Shown here: piece by piece, positions 12,571 through 24,157 of the stretch | Layout of the letters: every line of letters starts with the position of its first letter | Numbering within the stretch: the stretch's first letter is position 1 | Source of the DNA: Perca fluviatilis | Taxonomy: Eukaryota; Chordata; Actinopteri; Perciformes; Percidae | DNA length: 64,000 nt | Assembly: GCF_010015445.1 (NCBI RefSeq) | Contig: NC_053126.1 | Location: 10,198,249 to 10,262,248, forward strand | Direction: 5' to 3' | Position numbers and translations under genes: made by a program | The notes under the pieces: model-generated | Seen by the model: only the letters and a program-made list of their open reading frames with translations | The model's database searches: none | What the model was told of the DNA's origin: nothing

Positions 12571-15500
12571 ATTTCCTGCCAACAGCAGCAACAGTGTCCA
12601 ACTACTGACCGATGGACCACACAGATTCCTTCGCCCACACATTTTCGACTGCCAGGCACGAGATAACACGTTGCAACTGTAAACAACATTTTAAAATGGT
12701 CTGTCATTACGTTGGTTAAATGATTTGGCAGTGTCTGTAGACAGTCTAAGGTGTCTATCAACCCATATTTGTGTCCTGAACGGCAGAGCACGGTGAACAG
12801 TGCAGTGCTTCAGCACCATGGACAGCGCATTGTGCTGACTGATCGCATAACGGGCTTTGGTGGGCTGTAAACGCCACATATTGGGGATATTGAATAGTTC
12901 TAAGATGTGACAAGTGTATGCTTGAACATATTATGCATGCATAATCTAAATATAGGCAGCATTGTCTCATCCACTTAAAGTATTGAACAATAATAACAGG
13001 AAATATGTATAGAGGAATCAGGAATTGACTTCAGTATGGGAGTGTTTGGCTGGAATATGAAAGATGGCAGATGGCATATTTCTTTTGTTTTTGTTCACAC
13101 CGTCACTTATTTCAATCTTAAAAGTTAGAGCTGTTTGCAAACCAGCACAAAAACAATATAATAATACATTCTTTATTAAAATACCACTTATATACCACTA
13201 AATGTGTCTACAATTCAGTTTAAATTAATGTAAATAAAGTGCCATTCCATTTAATTTATATAGCTTGAGAATACATTCATTTGAAATCAATATATATTTC
13301 AAGAAACCTGCTATAGTCAATTGATGGTTTTAAACTAAAGAAATGTGTGTCAGTAAGGCAGCACTGTTTCTTTAATCAGTGGCTGATCAATAGTTAATAA
13401 GTGCTCCATCAGGTTCCGTTGAAAATGACAGAGGGGTCTATTGGTTTGCTAAGTAGTTAGATTCCTTATAGTGTAGTATATTTGCTTTCAATCAATAATG
13501 GAAAAACTCTCCTATAGTGGCTTTACCATCCATGCCTAAGCCTGGCCGCATCAATCATTGGTCACACCCACTTACATTAAGGAGAAATACATAAGGAAAA
13601 ATTGTCAAGCTACAGTGCAATCCTATTTTTTTTTACACCCCTTTGTTTTCCACACATTGCTTTATTCATTTGTCCCATTCTGTTTATCTCCTTAAACCCA
13701 TTCCCTCCTGCCGTTGATGATTCCTGATGTTGCCCTCGAAGGAATGATGAGCAGTCACCAATCAATTGCAATCACAGATCAGTGGTGTAGGAAAAAGGGG
13801 AAAGGGAAATCGGCATGGGAGACAAGCCTGGGAGACTTAAATAATGACCACCCAACTACCAAATCCACTGCCTTGTTGCTATGTAATCGTCAGTTCATCA
13901 GAATACTATTGAACTCCGTTGGCCATAATTCAGGGAATCCATAGCGCTGTCTGTTGAGGTTGCTCTCAAGAGGTGATGGATGTTATACTAAAAGAAACCT
14001 GAAGTGCAATTTTCTTCCTGCTTACTACCGTTGTGTGAAAACCAAGACATGGTTAGTGATGATGTGAAGTTCACATGGTGGATAAAATAAGAAAATAATA
14101 ACAACAATTCCAGTGAAAGACTGGGTTACTGCAGCAACATAAAAACAGGAAACACACACAGGAATTACATATAGCGAAACATAATGCCACCACAAATATC
14201 ATACAAATATCTATGTACAACAAAAAAAGATACTATGTTATGAACTGGATATTCATTTTTTGTTGGTATACTCTAAATCAAGGTCATAATTTAGTCTGAT
14301 AGATGGCCTGGCATGAATAAGAAACATGTTCTAGCTGTCTCTCTCTTTTCACCACTCAAGAGTTAAATGCAATTTCTAACAATTGTCTCGGCCAATTGAA
14401 AGCCAGATAGACAGGAGCTTGAGTAGTTATTGAAAAGTTGATAACTAGAGCCATTAGTGCCATTTTATTTTCCCGACCTCAGTGCACCAAGAGTCTAAGA
14501 CACCTAGGGCTCCGGTGACCCAATTAATTTGCCTTGCACTCAGATACAGGTTAAATGGAGGATAAATAAATGTATCCATAATCCCTGTGTGACAGCACAT
14601 ACAGTACATTTTAGAGAAAGTTGATCAAATATATGTAAAATGGGTTAGGGTAAATGTTCAGTGTGTGTAGTTTGATGACTACTAATGGCCTAAATAAGCA
14701 GAGATTGGCTGGCTTCTTTGCCGACTAGTTGACTGACTGATTCTGTCATTTACTATCTCTCTCGCTACGTCAATTAAACAAATTATTTATTGCGATCAAC
14801 AACTGGCTTTGTTGAGTTGTTGCCATTAGCAACTCCATGTTCTAGATTCCAGGCAACCTTAAAGGCACAATCTGTCTATTCAATTCCAAAAGATTAAACC
14901 TGTCATACCTGTTATGACAGGGTGACAGGTTGATTGACAAGTCATTTAATACATAGATGACAGGTTATCAATGCCACTGATGCTGTAAAAAAGTCAGTTT
15001 ACACCAGTAATGTTAAAAGACAACAGCATTAAAATAGGACTATTATTTAAATCGCAATACAGTTTGTAAGATAAACAAATACAATGCCACATTTTCAACT
15101 TCTTTAATTAATTATACAAATATACTGTATACAGTATATGCAATTTAAGGTCATAAAAATGTTGATTGGGCCTTAACTAATCTCATGCATTTCATCTTTT
15201 CTTTTTCATCTACACACCATATATAAGGATGATATAGGCTAAGAAGAAAAAACTCTGTACAATTTTTTATAAAAAAAAAGGATGCCAATTTCAGAATCAT
15301 GCCTCCCTAAATAGACTGTGTTTCTTATCCTCTCTGGACCACTATTGACAATCTCAAATAATTAGCATTCCCCACCAGCTCCACCTTCCCTGGCTTCTCT
15401 TTCCCAGCCACGCCCTTCGACTTGATTTCAGTTTCCATCAGGAAGGATTATGCAAAGATCCTGAGAGGGATTACCCTTGGGAGACATTCACACTTGCTCA

Positions 15501-15911
15501 CTCCTCCACATCACATCCTTGGCCATGCACACTGCGCTCTCTTTCAGCCTAACAGCTGTTGCAGTCCTCTGTGCAATCAATACAACAGTCATCTTTCACA
15601 ACAACTGTCACTCCTTCACTGCCAGGAACCTGTGGGAGGTCCCCTCGGGCAAGACACTGAGAGCCATGTTAGACAGTGATTCGCTGACGAGATTTTAGAA
15701 GTGCAACAGCAAAGGCAGGTTTGCTCATTAGCTGTACGTTTGCGGGGCGTGAAAGTGTTGACATGGGGAAAACTTTGTTTTCCGTTCCATGGAAGGATGA
15801 AAGCTGCAAGGAGTGCAGAGATACTGGACAGCCGGAGGCTTGGAAAGAGGAGAAACCAGTGAAGGAATAAAGAGGAAGAAACATGAAACAGATAGCGACT
15901 GGATACAAGAA
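12571..15911. other. Long gene-free stretch
   Basis: No exon, RNA gene or confident transposon was seen. Short open frames at 13714-13944 and 15422-15698 show no domain features. Confidence 0.4.
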
Positions 15912-15920
15912 TGTTACAGT
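15912..15920. repeat. Target-site duplication of the L1-type LINE, 3' side
   Basis: TGTTACAGT immediately before the poly-T (LINE poly-A) start. The identical 9-mer occurs at 16997-17005 where LINE coding similarity ends. Extending to 12 bp gives 11 matches. Confidence 0.65.
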
Positions 15921-16996
15921 TTTTTTTTTCTGTTTTTTTTCCTTTATTTTCTTATATATACATACACATATGTACACAGACGTGTACACATATATGCATA
16001 CCCATACTGTATACACACACATATACACATACAAAGTTAAATAAAATGACAATGACATAACTTAGAGAGAACAAAGAGAACAACAAAAAAAATAGGGGGT
16101 TGGTTTAGTCTTTACTTATCTTACGCATGTTACTATGCTGTAGTAAGTTGTGATGCGCATTAATACAAACTACATATTTCAATGAGATACAACACTTTAA
16201 TTTGTTAACTATATCGTCTGTTGTCTTCAGGACATGGCTGCTAAAAAAGGTGACCATATTAAATTATACTCATCTAGAGAGTCTACATTCATTTCAAGTT
16301 TAGCTATTTTCAACAGTGCATCTATCCAGTCTTGAATGTGTGGAGCACTGCTTTCTCTCCATTTACAAAAAAATCAGCTTTTTGGCAACAGCAAAGGCTA
16401 CTGACATCCACTTATTGTGATGTTGATTAGGCAATCTTGACATAACCCCTATTATACAGAGCGCAGGGTCAGGTTGGATACACATTTTTGACACGTCACT
16501 TCAACCCAAACATTTTGAACAGTAACACATATCCCATATCATATGTAGGTATGACCCTTTATCAGATGAACATTTCCAACAAGTGTTGTCTGGCCTCAGT
16601 CCAGCCCTCCACATCCTATTGGGAGTCCAATGATACCTGTGTATTGTTTTAAGCTGAGTTAGTTTAAGTGAAACATTTTTAGAGATAGACTGAGCTCCAT
16701 TCCTCCATTCCTCTTCAATTATATCCCATCTTAGATCCATGGCCCAAGCCCTTTTAAGATCAGGAAAGTTAGATGATATTATATTTATAACCTCTTTATA
16801 GATATAGATAAATTAAACATTTATCCCAATAGGATGATTTGGGCGGTTCTTTTGTGTGATTACATGAGTAGTAATTGCACTTCTCAGTTGGAGATAGCTC
16901 CACCAAGGTTGTTTGTTTAGGAGAGATTTCTGAGTTTATTTCTGCATATGCTTTAAACCCTTTATCATTATAGAGATCAGCTACTTTGCATACGAT
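15921..16996 (-). mobile_element. 5'-truncated L1/Tx1-type LINE (ORF2 C-terminus and 3' UTR)
   Basis: On the minus strand the degraded ORF2 C-terminus is readable in pieces: LYNDKGFKAYAEINSEIS, LTQLKTIHRYHWTPNRMW with CWKC and GSYLHMIWDM (the conserved CxxC...H...W region after reverse transcriptase), then AVAKKLI, APHIQDWIDALLKIAKLE and DEYNLIW. A 3' UTR follows, with AATAAA and an A-rich tail that lies as poly-T at 15921-15950 on the plus strand. The copy has stops and frameshifts and is dead. It is bounded by a 9-bp direct repeat (15912-15920 and 16997-17005), which fits target-primed insertion of a 1.08-kb truncated copy. Confidence 0.85.
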
Positions 16997-17005
16997 TGTT
17001 ACAGT
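16997..17005. repeat. Target-site duplication of the L1-type LINE, 5' side
   Basis: TGTTACAGT, partner of 15912-15920. It marks the 5' truncation point of the LINE. Confidence 0.65.
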
Positions 17006-18458
17006 ATATAGGAAAGCACATAGGCAAAGAATGGAGAGTGAGTAATGAGAAGTTAGTGAACCACAAATCTTTAACACCTTAACTTCTGAACGGCAAGTAG
17101 GCAGCCTAACCTAACCTAACTGTCTGTATAAACCAGGAAAAGGGTGAAATCTGTAGAACATTGTAACTGATTTCGCCCAGTGTTGATGCAAAGGGCCATG
17201 TACAGAGTAGCACAGACTCAACATGTGCTACCAAGCTCCAGCTTGAATCAAACTTCACAAATGAATGGTTCATTCATTTGAATTGATAGCCACAGGTAGA
17301 TCGACAGAAAATACTGCAGGCGGGTTGATAACCGCCTTTAGGAAGTCACTGGAATCCAAATACCAATGTTCAATGAACCCAAAGCAATCCTTGTGTCGAG
17401 GGCAATCATTCGATTATACTGTATTCGTTCTCTCACGTTAATAGATTCACAACTCAGCGCTTCATGGCTGTAATTGGAGTGACAAAGTGGTGTAAAGTGA
17501 CCTGACATTGACAAAATGTTTTTTGACAGGGAAAAGCTGTTGAGCAGAAAGAAGGGGGGTGCAGCGAAGCGTATCTGTTTGAGAGAAGGTGTTGGTTCTC
17601 TTGTGGTGACATACCGAAGCAACGCGTATGTGAGTACTTAGATGTGAGTACGGACATCCACGTTTGCCTTCAGTACAGAAAGATGTGTTGTTGACTGAGG
17701 TCTGTGAATATCTGCAGTATATGTGTATAACACACACACACACACACAACATTTCATTGAAGCTATGATGCTTATTACTGATAAATGATGCCATGTTTTT
17801 ACATCAAACAGAATTACTGTCCCACAGAGCCTGATTTATACTATACAATTGGGAAAAATTAATGTATTCTGAAACTCTACAATTCTGGATCAACTAACAA
17901 ATTCAATTTCATATATATCATAATTTTTGTTTTTACTCTAAATAAGATCATGCTAAATAAGCACTACAATATAGATCAAACTTTGTGCTGCAATTATATA
18001 GGGCAGGCGAATGCTTCTTTGAAGGATGGAGAAATGTATAAGTTAGATCTCCAGTGAAACCAAGCGTTGACATGATTCATACAACATGCAGCTGTTACTG
18101 TCAGGGGTGCTAATTTCAGGCTCTTACTGTAGTGAACTCTGCACTTATACAGAATGGATACATTTACTATTTTGTCAGTGCATTGCAATGATAACAGTAA
18201 CTAATACGTCTTAATCAAAATCAGCATCTGACGGAAAAAATGGTCAAACAAAGCAGAGATAAATATGTGGGAGCGTGCAGTTTTTTATTCAAACGAGTAA
18301 CTGCAGCCATTTACTGTAAAATATCTTACTGGCGATAATGAGTGCAATTCATTCACGTGTGGTATAATTTTGGCATACAAAAATAAAAGCAGCTTATTTA
18401 ATTTAGAATCGATTTTGAATTGAATTGTGAGCCGTAGAATTAAAACCGAATCGCAAAA
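17006..18458. other. Gene-free stretch
   Basis: No exon or confident transposon was seen. A short (AC)n run is at about 17731-17748. CCTAA occurs three times at 17104-17118, too short to be meaningful. Confidence 0.4.
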
Positions 18459-18512
18459 ATTGAGATAGATGAGATAAGATAAGCCTTTATGATTCCCAGA
18501 AAATCAAAATTA
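18459..18512 (-). mobile_element. Retroelement 3'-tail fragment
   Basis: Read on the minus strand this ends in ATAAAGGCTTATCTTATCTC, the short tandem-like tail shared by several teleost non-LTR elements. A similar tail occurs at 33059-33110. Only the tail is recognisable. Confidence 0.45.
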
Positions 18513-18782
18513 CAAGGCAAGACTGACATAGGGGTGTGAAATTAGTAGCAGCAATATATTTGAACAACGCAATGACATGAGCCACCATCTTTGGAAACTG
18601 TCAGACCTTGCCTAAAATCTTACATAATACATGTAAACAGAACTGAGCCGAGGGTGGTTCAGTGAGGTTGACAGATGCCTGCATGCAGAAGCCTGAATGT
18701 GTGTATATTATAACCCATGTATGTTACTTAGTTTGTGCTCATTTTTTCTCTGTATTTGGGTGTATCTGTTTAGTTGGTAATC

Positions 18783-18912
<130 letters not shown>

Positions 18913-19059
18913 TACTGTATGTGTGTTAAGTAAGGACACCATCTGCCATCATCTTTGCTTTGTGCCAACCCCCAACCCCTATTAACCCACACCCATGCTC
19001 ACACACACAAAATCCTTCAGCGTTTGAGTTTGATGAAGAATAAAAAAATCTCGCTGTGG

Positions 19060-19060
<1 letters not shown>

Positions 19061-19119
<59 letters not shown>
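19061..19119. repeat. Second compound (TG)n(AG)n microsatellite
   Basis: The same composition and order as 18785-18910, about 150 bp downstream and shorter. Confidence 0.95.
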
Positions 19120-19121
<2 letters not shown>

Positions 19122-19274
19122 CAGAACATGCTAGAAGAAGAAGAGTGGGTGTGATGCAAAGAGCACTGTAATTGTTGAAGGGTGATGAATAAAAAGCACA
19201 AAGATTGAGCAAAAAAGAAATTGTGGTATTTCTACTTGTATTTCAGCCTCTTGAATGTTACATATACATGAGAC

Positions 19275-19866
19275 CAGAGATCTTCAACAGGTGGTCCGTG
19301 ACCCCTAGGGGGTCCTCAGATTTAGTGCAGGGGGCCGCCAAATTATTAAAAAAAAAAAAGTTTTAAGTTTCTTTTTCCAAAAATTAAAATGTCTGAAAAT
19401 ATACATTAATATGACTCCAACATGTCAATAGCAAAGATAAATTGGCTTATTTGTGAAAACAATATATATTTACATAATGAAGATATGCTTACTATAGATA
19501 AGCTAGCCACTAGTCACTGTGCTTCCACATAAAAGCATGTTGTATAGTGGCCAGTTTAGCTCAGTTGGTAGAGCAGGTGCACGTATATAGAAGTTTACTT
19601 CTTGACGCAGTGTCCACAGGTTCAACTCTGACCTGCCCCCCTTTGCTGGAAGTCATTCCCTCTCTCTCTCCCCTTTCATGTCTTCATCTGTCCTGTGAAA
19701 ATAAATGCCTGAAAAAAAACATGTTGTATAAATACTGACCATTTATTTCCATGCATTCGGCCCAGTTTAATATGCAACTCAATTTTATACAGTATATGCA
19801 GTAGGGGGTCCCTACTCGGTCTCTCTTTCAGCTAAGCTCAGGGTCCTTGGCCGTTAAAGACCCCGG
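19275..19866 (-). mobile_element. hAT-like MITE interrupted by a SINE
   Basis: The ends are imperfect inverted repeats: left CAGAGATCTTCAACAG; right, read in reverse, CCGGGGTCTTTAACGG. Flanks are CATGAGAC (19267-19274) and CATTAGAC (19867-19874), an 8-bp target duplication with one difference, as hAT elements make. The same family lies in the opposite orientation at 44051-44557. No coding capacity. A tRNA-derived SINE (19547-19719) sits inside. Confidence 0.7.
19547..19719 (+). mobile_element. tRNA-derived SINE with perfect 11-bp target duplications
   Basis: The head is tRNA-like: an A box with TAGCTCAGTTGGTAGAGCA (about 19556-19574) and a degenerate B box GGTTCAACTCTG (about 19619-19630). 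A CT-rich body follows, ending in AAATAAATGCCTGAAAAAAAA. It is flanked by identical CATGTTGTATA (19536-19546 and 19720-19730). A pol III transcript copied by a partner LINE is the known mode for such elements. The B-box changes suggest this copy is inactive. Confidence 0.85.
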
Positions 19867-19905
19867 CATTAGACAGAATCTTACAAGGATGCTTCACACA
19901 TGCTT

Positions 19906-19907
<2 letters not shown>

Positions 19908-19972
<65 letters not shown>
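19908..19972. repeat. (AC)n microsatellite
   Basis: A pure AC array of about 32 units, directly downstream of the hAT-like MITE. Confidence 0.95.
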
Positions 19973-19975
<3 letters not shown>

Positions 19976-20132
19976 GGAATACAATTACGTACACATACTT
20001 GCAAACAAATACAAAGTAGATTTTGGAATAATGCCTTGTTTTTATTCTGGACTGCCCTAGATTCATTTGGCATCTGTGCTGCACACTTATCTCTCTCTCT
20101 CTTTCTGTCTCTGTTGTTATCACTCTGCTTTT

Positions 20133-20134
<2 letters not shown>

Positions 20135-20222
<88 letters not shown>
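20135..20222. repeat. (AC)n microsatellite
   Basis: A pure AC array of about 44 units, with CT-rich flanks. Confidence 0.95.
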
Positions 20223-20224
<2 letters not shown>

Positions 20225-20419
20225 CCCATCGCCCTCTTTCATGCTTGCCTCTCTTCTTGAATCTCCTCATCTTTGCCTCTCTTCATCCATCTTTCCTTGT
20301 GTCTCTCTTCCTCCCTTAGTACAGGCCGCTAAGATCTGGGTATAAATATTTTATCTTTGTCAACCACTCAGCATCTGCAGTTTCGCGGAGAGACAGCATC
20401 TCTGTTGGCCCTGTGTGCG

Positions 20420-20436
20420 CATGTGTGTGTGTGTGT

Positions 20437-20477
<41 letters not shown>
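20420..20477. repeat. (GT)n microsatellite, interrupted
   Basis: GT units broken by single TT steps. Confidence 0.9.
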
Positions 20478-21582
20478 CTGTCTAGGCACAGATAAGTTGG
20501 ATGAGTACATGATGGGATGTACTGAAGCATCTGTTTGCATCTTAACTGTGCCATGGCCTATAAAGTAAATATTCCAATGTCTTGTCCTGCAAAATGTGCA
20601 CAGAATCAGCCTGCATTTATTGTTTTTGAGTTTTCTTGTTTACAATGCTTACACTACCCTAACCTCACCTTTGCCTTAGTATAGCCAAAATAATTCACCC
20701 TAAACCAAAAAAAGTTATTCTGCCTATAAAAGCATCATATTTTACATTTTGTGTTTACTGTAATGTTGCTGTTCAATGTAACTATTAACTATGGATTTTA
20801 AATAAATGTAGTGGACTAAAAAGAATACAACATTTCTCTCTGATATGTGTAAGTATAAAATAGCATTAAATGAAAAAAGTACTGTCTCAATTTTTTACTT
20901 AAGAATAGTACTTGAGTAAATGTAGAACTGAGCTTGATAGATAGACAGGTGTTTGGAGGGCAGAATAATTTAGTTTGTTCCAGGGGATTAGAGATTAGAA
21001 ACACATTTCTCATCCTAACCTAAAGCCTGCAGACACACATCTGCACTCAGAAGCTGCTTTTAGTATTTTTACTGATCTGAACTGAACGGACTAAACCTTG
21101 GCAGTGTGTAAACTGTATGTGTGTACTTTCATTCATATCTAAAAAGTGAAAACAAAATAAAAAAAACTTTACGTATTACCCATTCAGGTTCCTTCAGATG
21201 CTCTGTGATGCTTAGTCAGCTTCTCAGGCAGAGAGTCTGGAGTCATGGAGGCTTAAATGTAGAAATACGCTGTTGGCTTGAAGCAATCAATAGTCAAACA
21301 AATACTAGGTCTCCCCACAGTCAATAATAGTATTGATTGCTGTACATCCTCTGTTACGTAAAAAAAACTACTTCAAGGGAAGTTCATTTCTTTTTTATTT
21401 TTCATTTTCCAGTACTTTCTTTTAAACTTCTTTTAAATGCAGTTTTACTGATGTGTGGTCACTGCAGAGCTGAATCACACCAACACACTGTAGGCCCCAA
21501 ACACAAGCAGGCATATTATGCTATATTATATGCACAAACCTAAGCCAAATGCACAGCACATTGCATGCATAAACACAGTGGC
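20478..21582. other. Gene-free stretch
   Basis: No exon was seen. A short tract at about 20870-20930 (AAAGTACTG to TACTTGAGTAAATGTAG) resembles the terminal region of the hAT family at 35452-37416, but it is too short to delimit. Confidence 0.35.
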
Positions 21583-21632
21583 ACCCACACACCCACACAC
21601 ACATGCGCATACATGCACACGCACACACGCAC

Positions 21633-21697
<65 letters not shown>
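21583..21697. repeat. (CA)n microsatellite with CG and TG variants
   Basis: CACACG-type units pass into about 33 pure CA units. Confidence 0.95.
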
Positions 21698-21986
21698 ATC
21701 TATACTCCTCTTCGCACCCCCAGGGATTCAAATGATTTTACAATCCCACCCTAATCCACCAGTCCGGCAACAAAAGCTTAGACGAGTGTGTGTGAGAATA
21801 TATGCGTGCCACTGTACTGTGCTGTGGTTTATATACGAAAATGGGCACAAAAGAGGTTGTGATAATTGACTTCCTGTTGTGTAAATCTTACAGTTTTTGC
21901 CTATTGCTTACACACTTTTTGCAGAATTTGGCTTATTATGTCAAAACTCTACACACAAGCCAATCAGATGTAGCACTTGGAGATTA

Positions 21987-23313
21987 CAGTTTTTTACAAT
22001 CACTTTGCTACTACAGTAATTTCAGAACCTTGATGTAATTTTTCAAAACTCTAGACACAAAACTCACAACCAATGATCAAAATGCACATTTTTCAAAACT
22101 CTAACACTTTTTTCAATTGTTTGGATACAATACACATAAACCAAAGATCATTTGTTCATTTAACGAAGATCATCTGTTCAATATGACACAACTTAACATC
22201 AAAGTACTACTATTTCAAAAAGCAATTCACACATTACATTTTAGATAATTGTCTATTCATTCCATTACAATCATCTAACTATCAATCGATACAACTACTC
22301 AAAATGATAAGTAACTGTTGCATTACTCTTAATGCATAATTGTATGGAAACAGACACACAATATTCCATGTTTAGATCATGAAAGTTTCAAGATAACGAG
22401 ATTCACATGTCACCAATTAGTGTGGAACATGAATCAATTAGACTACATGATCTATGGATGTAATATTTCATCATCATTCTTTACTGTAATGTACTACTGT
22501 TTATCAGACACTGTTTCTATGGCCCCATGTACCATCTTTGAGACTATTTACAGTATTGACAGTACTGCACTGTATGCATGCAGGCCCTTGGATATATATA
22601 TACACTGTACTGTATATATACATATACATATATACTTGTACCACATTGTTCGCCATGCCCGAAGGTTTTTTCCAAGATGTTTGGCTAATTGCGATGTAGA
22701 TGAGAACCTGTGGCCATATCCACAAGACAGATTTGATGAATATGTAGGAGTACAGTAATCACTTCTTTGTTTAGCTTTTTACAGTACAAGCAAGTTGAGG
22801 AACACTGCATTTGATGTTTTACAGTACTGTCTTTTATTTTGTAGCTAATTATTTCGCTTTGATTCAAATAAACCTATGTTGTGATACTGTATTGTTTTTC
22901 ATCAATACATTTCAGGTTATGGTCAATGAATCCACTGTGTCTGTAGTTTTCTCTCTACTACTGCAGTACTTTTACAGGGATGTATTTACATCTAGTACCA
23001 TAATGAAACAGGTATCACTTATTTTGTACTACAATATTTAATGATTGTACGAACGATGACACAGTGAAACTATGGGTAGCTTGTGTGTGGGTGATCTAAA
23101 ATAACGTTTCAATGGTATTTCACAATCAATTTGTCTTTTGAACCAATGATTGTGCAAGTGCAAGATTTATTTAAAGATATGAATGCACAATGCAATATTT
23201 TGAACATTGGACAGCCTGTGTTACAAGTGATGATCATTTTGAGTTTTGTGTCTAGAGTTTTGAAAAATGACGTCAAGGTTCTGAAATTAGTAGCAAAGTG
23301 ATCGTAAAAAACT
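21987..23313 (+). mobile_element. Related Tc1/IS630-type element nested in A (inner element)
   Basis: The left arm (21987-22086) and right arm (about 23213-23313) are inverted repeats of about 90-100 bp with a few mismatches and a 7-nt indel. The left end begins TA-CAGTTTTTTACAATC; the right end has decayed to AAAACTAAC. It carries the transposase C-terminal relic at 22646-22758 on the plus strand, opposite to the outer element's relic. Confidence 0.65.
22646..22758 (+). pseudogene. IS630-type transposase C-terminal relic
   Basis: The frame reads VRHARRFFPRCLAN, then CDVDENLWPYPQDRFDEY, to a TAA at 22756-22758. RHxRRFFPRC and CDVDExxWP are the C-terminal signature of the fish IS630/Tc1-type transposases. 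A few residues normally present between the two motifs are missing. The DDE catalytic triad is not encoded anywhere in the element. Confidence 0.75.
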
Positions 23314-23726
23314 AACAACTCACATCTATGCCAACTCTTAACACTCCTTTCTAAAAATGAAATTCTTGCAACAAAACCACACACACAAGCACCATTTGAA
23401 TTACTCTTTCATATCACCAGCAACACACTGATGGGATTTATATAAAACACTGCAGTCTTTGTGTTTTTATTTTTATCGTCATTTTCTCAGACTCTGTCTT
23501 CTGTAAAACTCAAAAGTAGAATTTCTGCAGTAATCAAACAAGAGTTTTTACAAAAAACAAAAATTCTTACAGAAATAAAGAAAAATAGAATCACAAATCA
23601 TAAAATGTAGCAACAAAACAAAAGTAAAAAAACAAAACAATTACTGGATAAATTGCTATTGGAAAAAACGTGTGTGTGTGTATGTGTATGTGTGTGTGTG
23701 TGTGTGTGTGGGGGAGGGAGGCTTAT

Positions 23727-23847
23727 GGATCCCGCCTTCTGTTCGGATCTGGTCACAAGACCTCGTCAACATCACAGGCGATGTCTCGTCCACGTCCGAC
23801 TCCTCTCTCTCACTTTGTCCTCTTACTCTGACTCTCATTGCCTCCAT
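23727..23847 (-). pseudogene. IS630-type transposase relic, N-terminus fused to C-terminus
   Basis: Minus-strand frames give MEAMRVRVRGQ, followed within about 50 bp and in another frame by IACDVDEVL, a stop, and PDPNRRRD. This is what remains after deletion of nearly the whole transposase. A (GT)n run lies just beyond (23670-23710). Confidence 0.6.
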
Positions 23848-24157
23848 GCTTGCAAAGTTCTCAAAATGGCTTGTGTTTTCAGGTGTGTATGTAATTGCCG
23901 GATGAGTTTTGAATTTTGAACAGAGTGTTTTCCCAATGATAACAGGAGATTTCGTTTTTGAACAAAGTGTTTAATTTAAGAAAATGTGTGTAGTGTTTTG
24001 AAATAAGTGTGTTACAGAATTGCAAACAAAGTGCAAAATTGACAATATGTTTAAGCTATGGTCACATTGTGTTTATGGAATGCTACAAGAAGTTTAGGTA
24101 TTGAGGCTTTGGTCTAAGCATTTGTTTTTAGTGTGTAAGCAATGGACAAAAACTGTA

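Larger units (their letters stand above)
21891..24155 (-). mobile_element. Tc1/IS630-type transposon, internally deleted (outer element A)
   Basis: TA-flanked (21889-21890 and 24156-24157) with inverted ends: left CAGTTTTTGCCTATTGCTTA, right in reverse CAGTTTTTGTCCATTGCTTA. On the minus strand a start-like MEAMRVRVRG (23847 downward) is joined to the C-terminal transposase motif IACDVDEVL-stop-PDPNRRRD (about 23795-23727). The RGRG-type N-terminus and CDVDE...WPDP C-terminus are those of a fish IS630/DDE-type transposase family that I recognise. The catalytic core is gone and the tryptophan codon of WPDP is TGA. A related element lies inside at 21987-23313. Confidence 0.75.

Noticed and set aside
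12156..12791. 211-codon minus-strand frame
   Set aside because: Largely Ser/Leu and Thr/His runs from the (GA)n and (TG)n repeats.
17104..17118. Telomere-like CCTAA repeats
   Set aside because: Only three units, and not the vertebrate CCCTAA unit.
19547..19630. Possible tRNA gene
   Set aside because: A and B boxes are present, but the sequence continues into a SINE body with an A-rich tail and target duplications; it is the SINE head.
19894..20270. Cys/Val- and Thr/His-repeat open frames
   Set aside because: Pure (AC)n/(GT)n microsatellite translations; the same holds for frames at 18662-18992, 54351-54624 and 55988-56257.
22420..22645. Upstream part of the frame containing the transposase relic
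   Set aside because: Only the last ~37 codons resemble the transposase; the upstream codons are TATA-rich filler.
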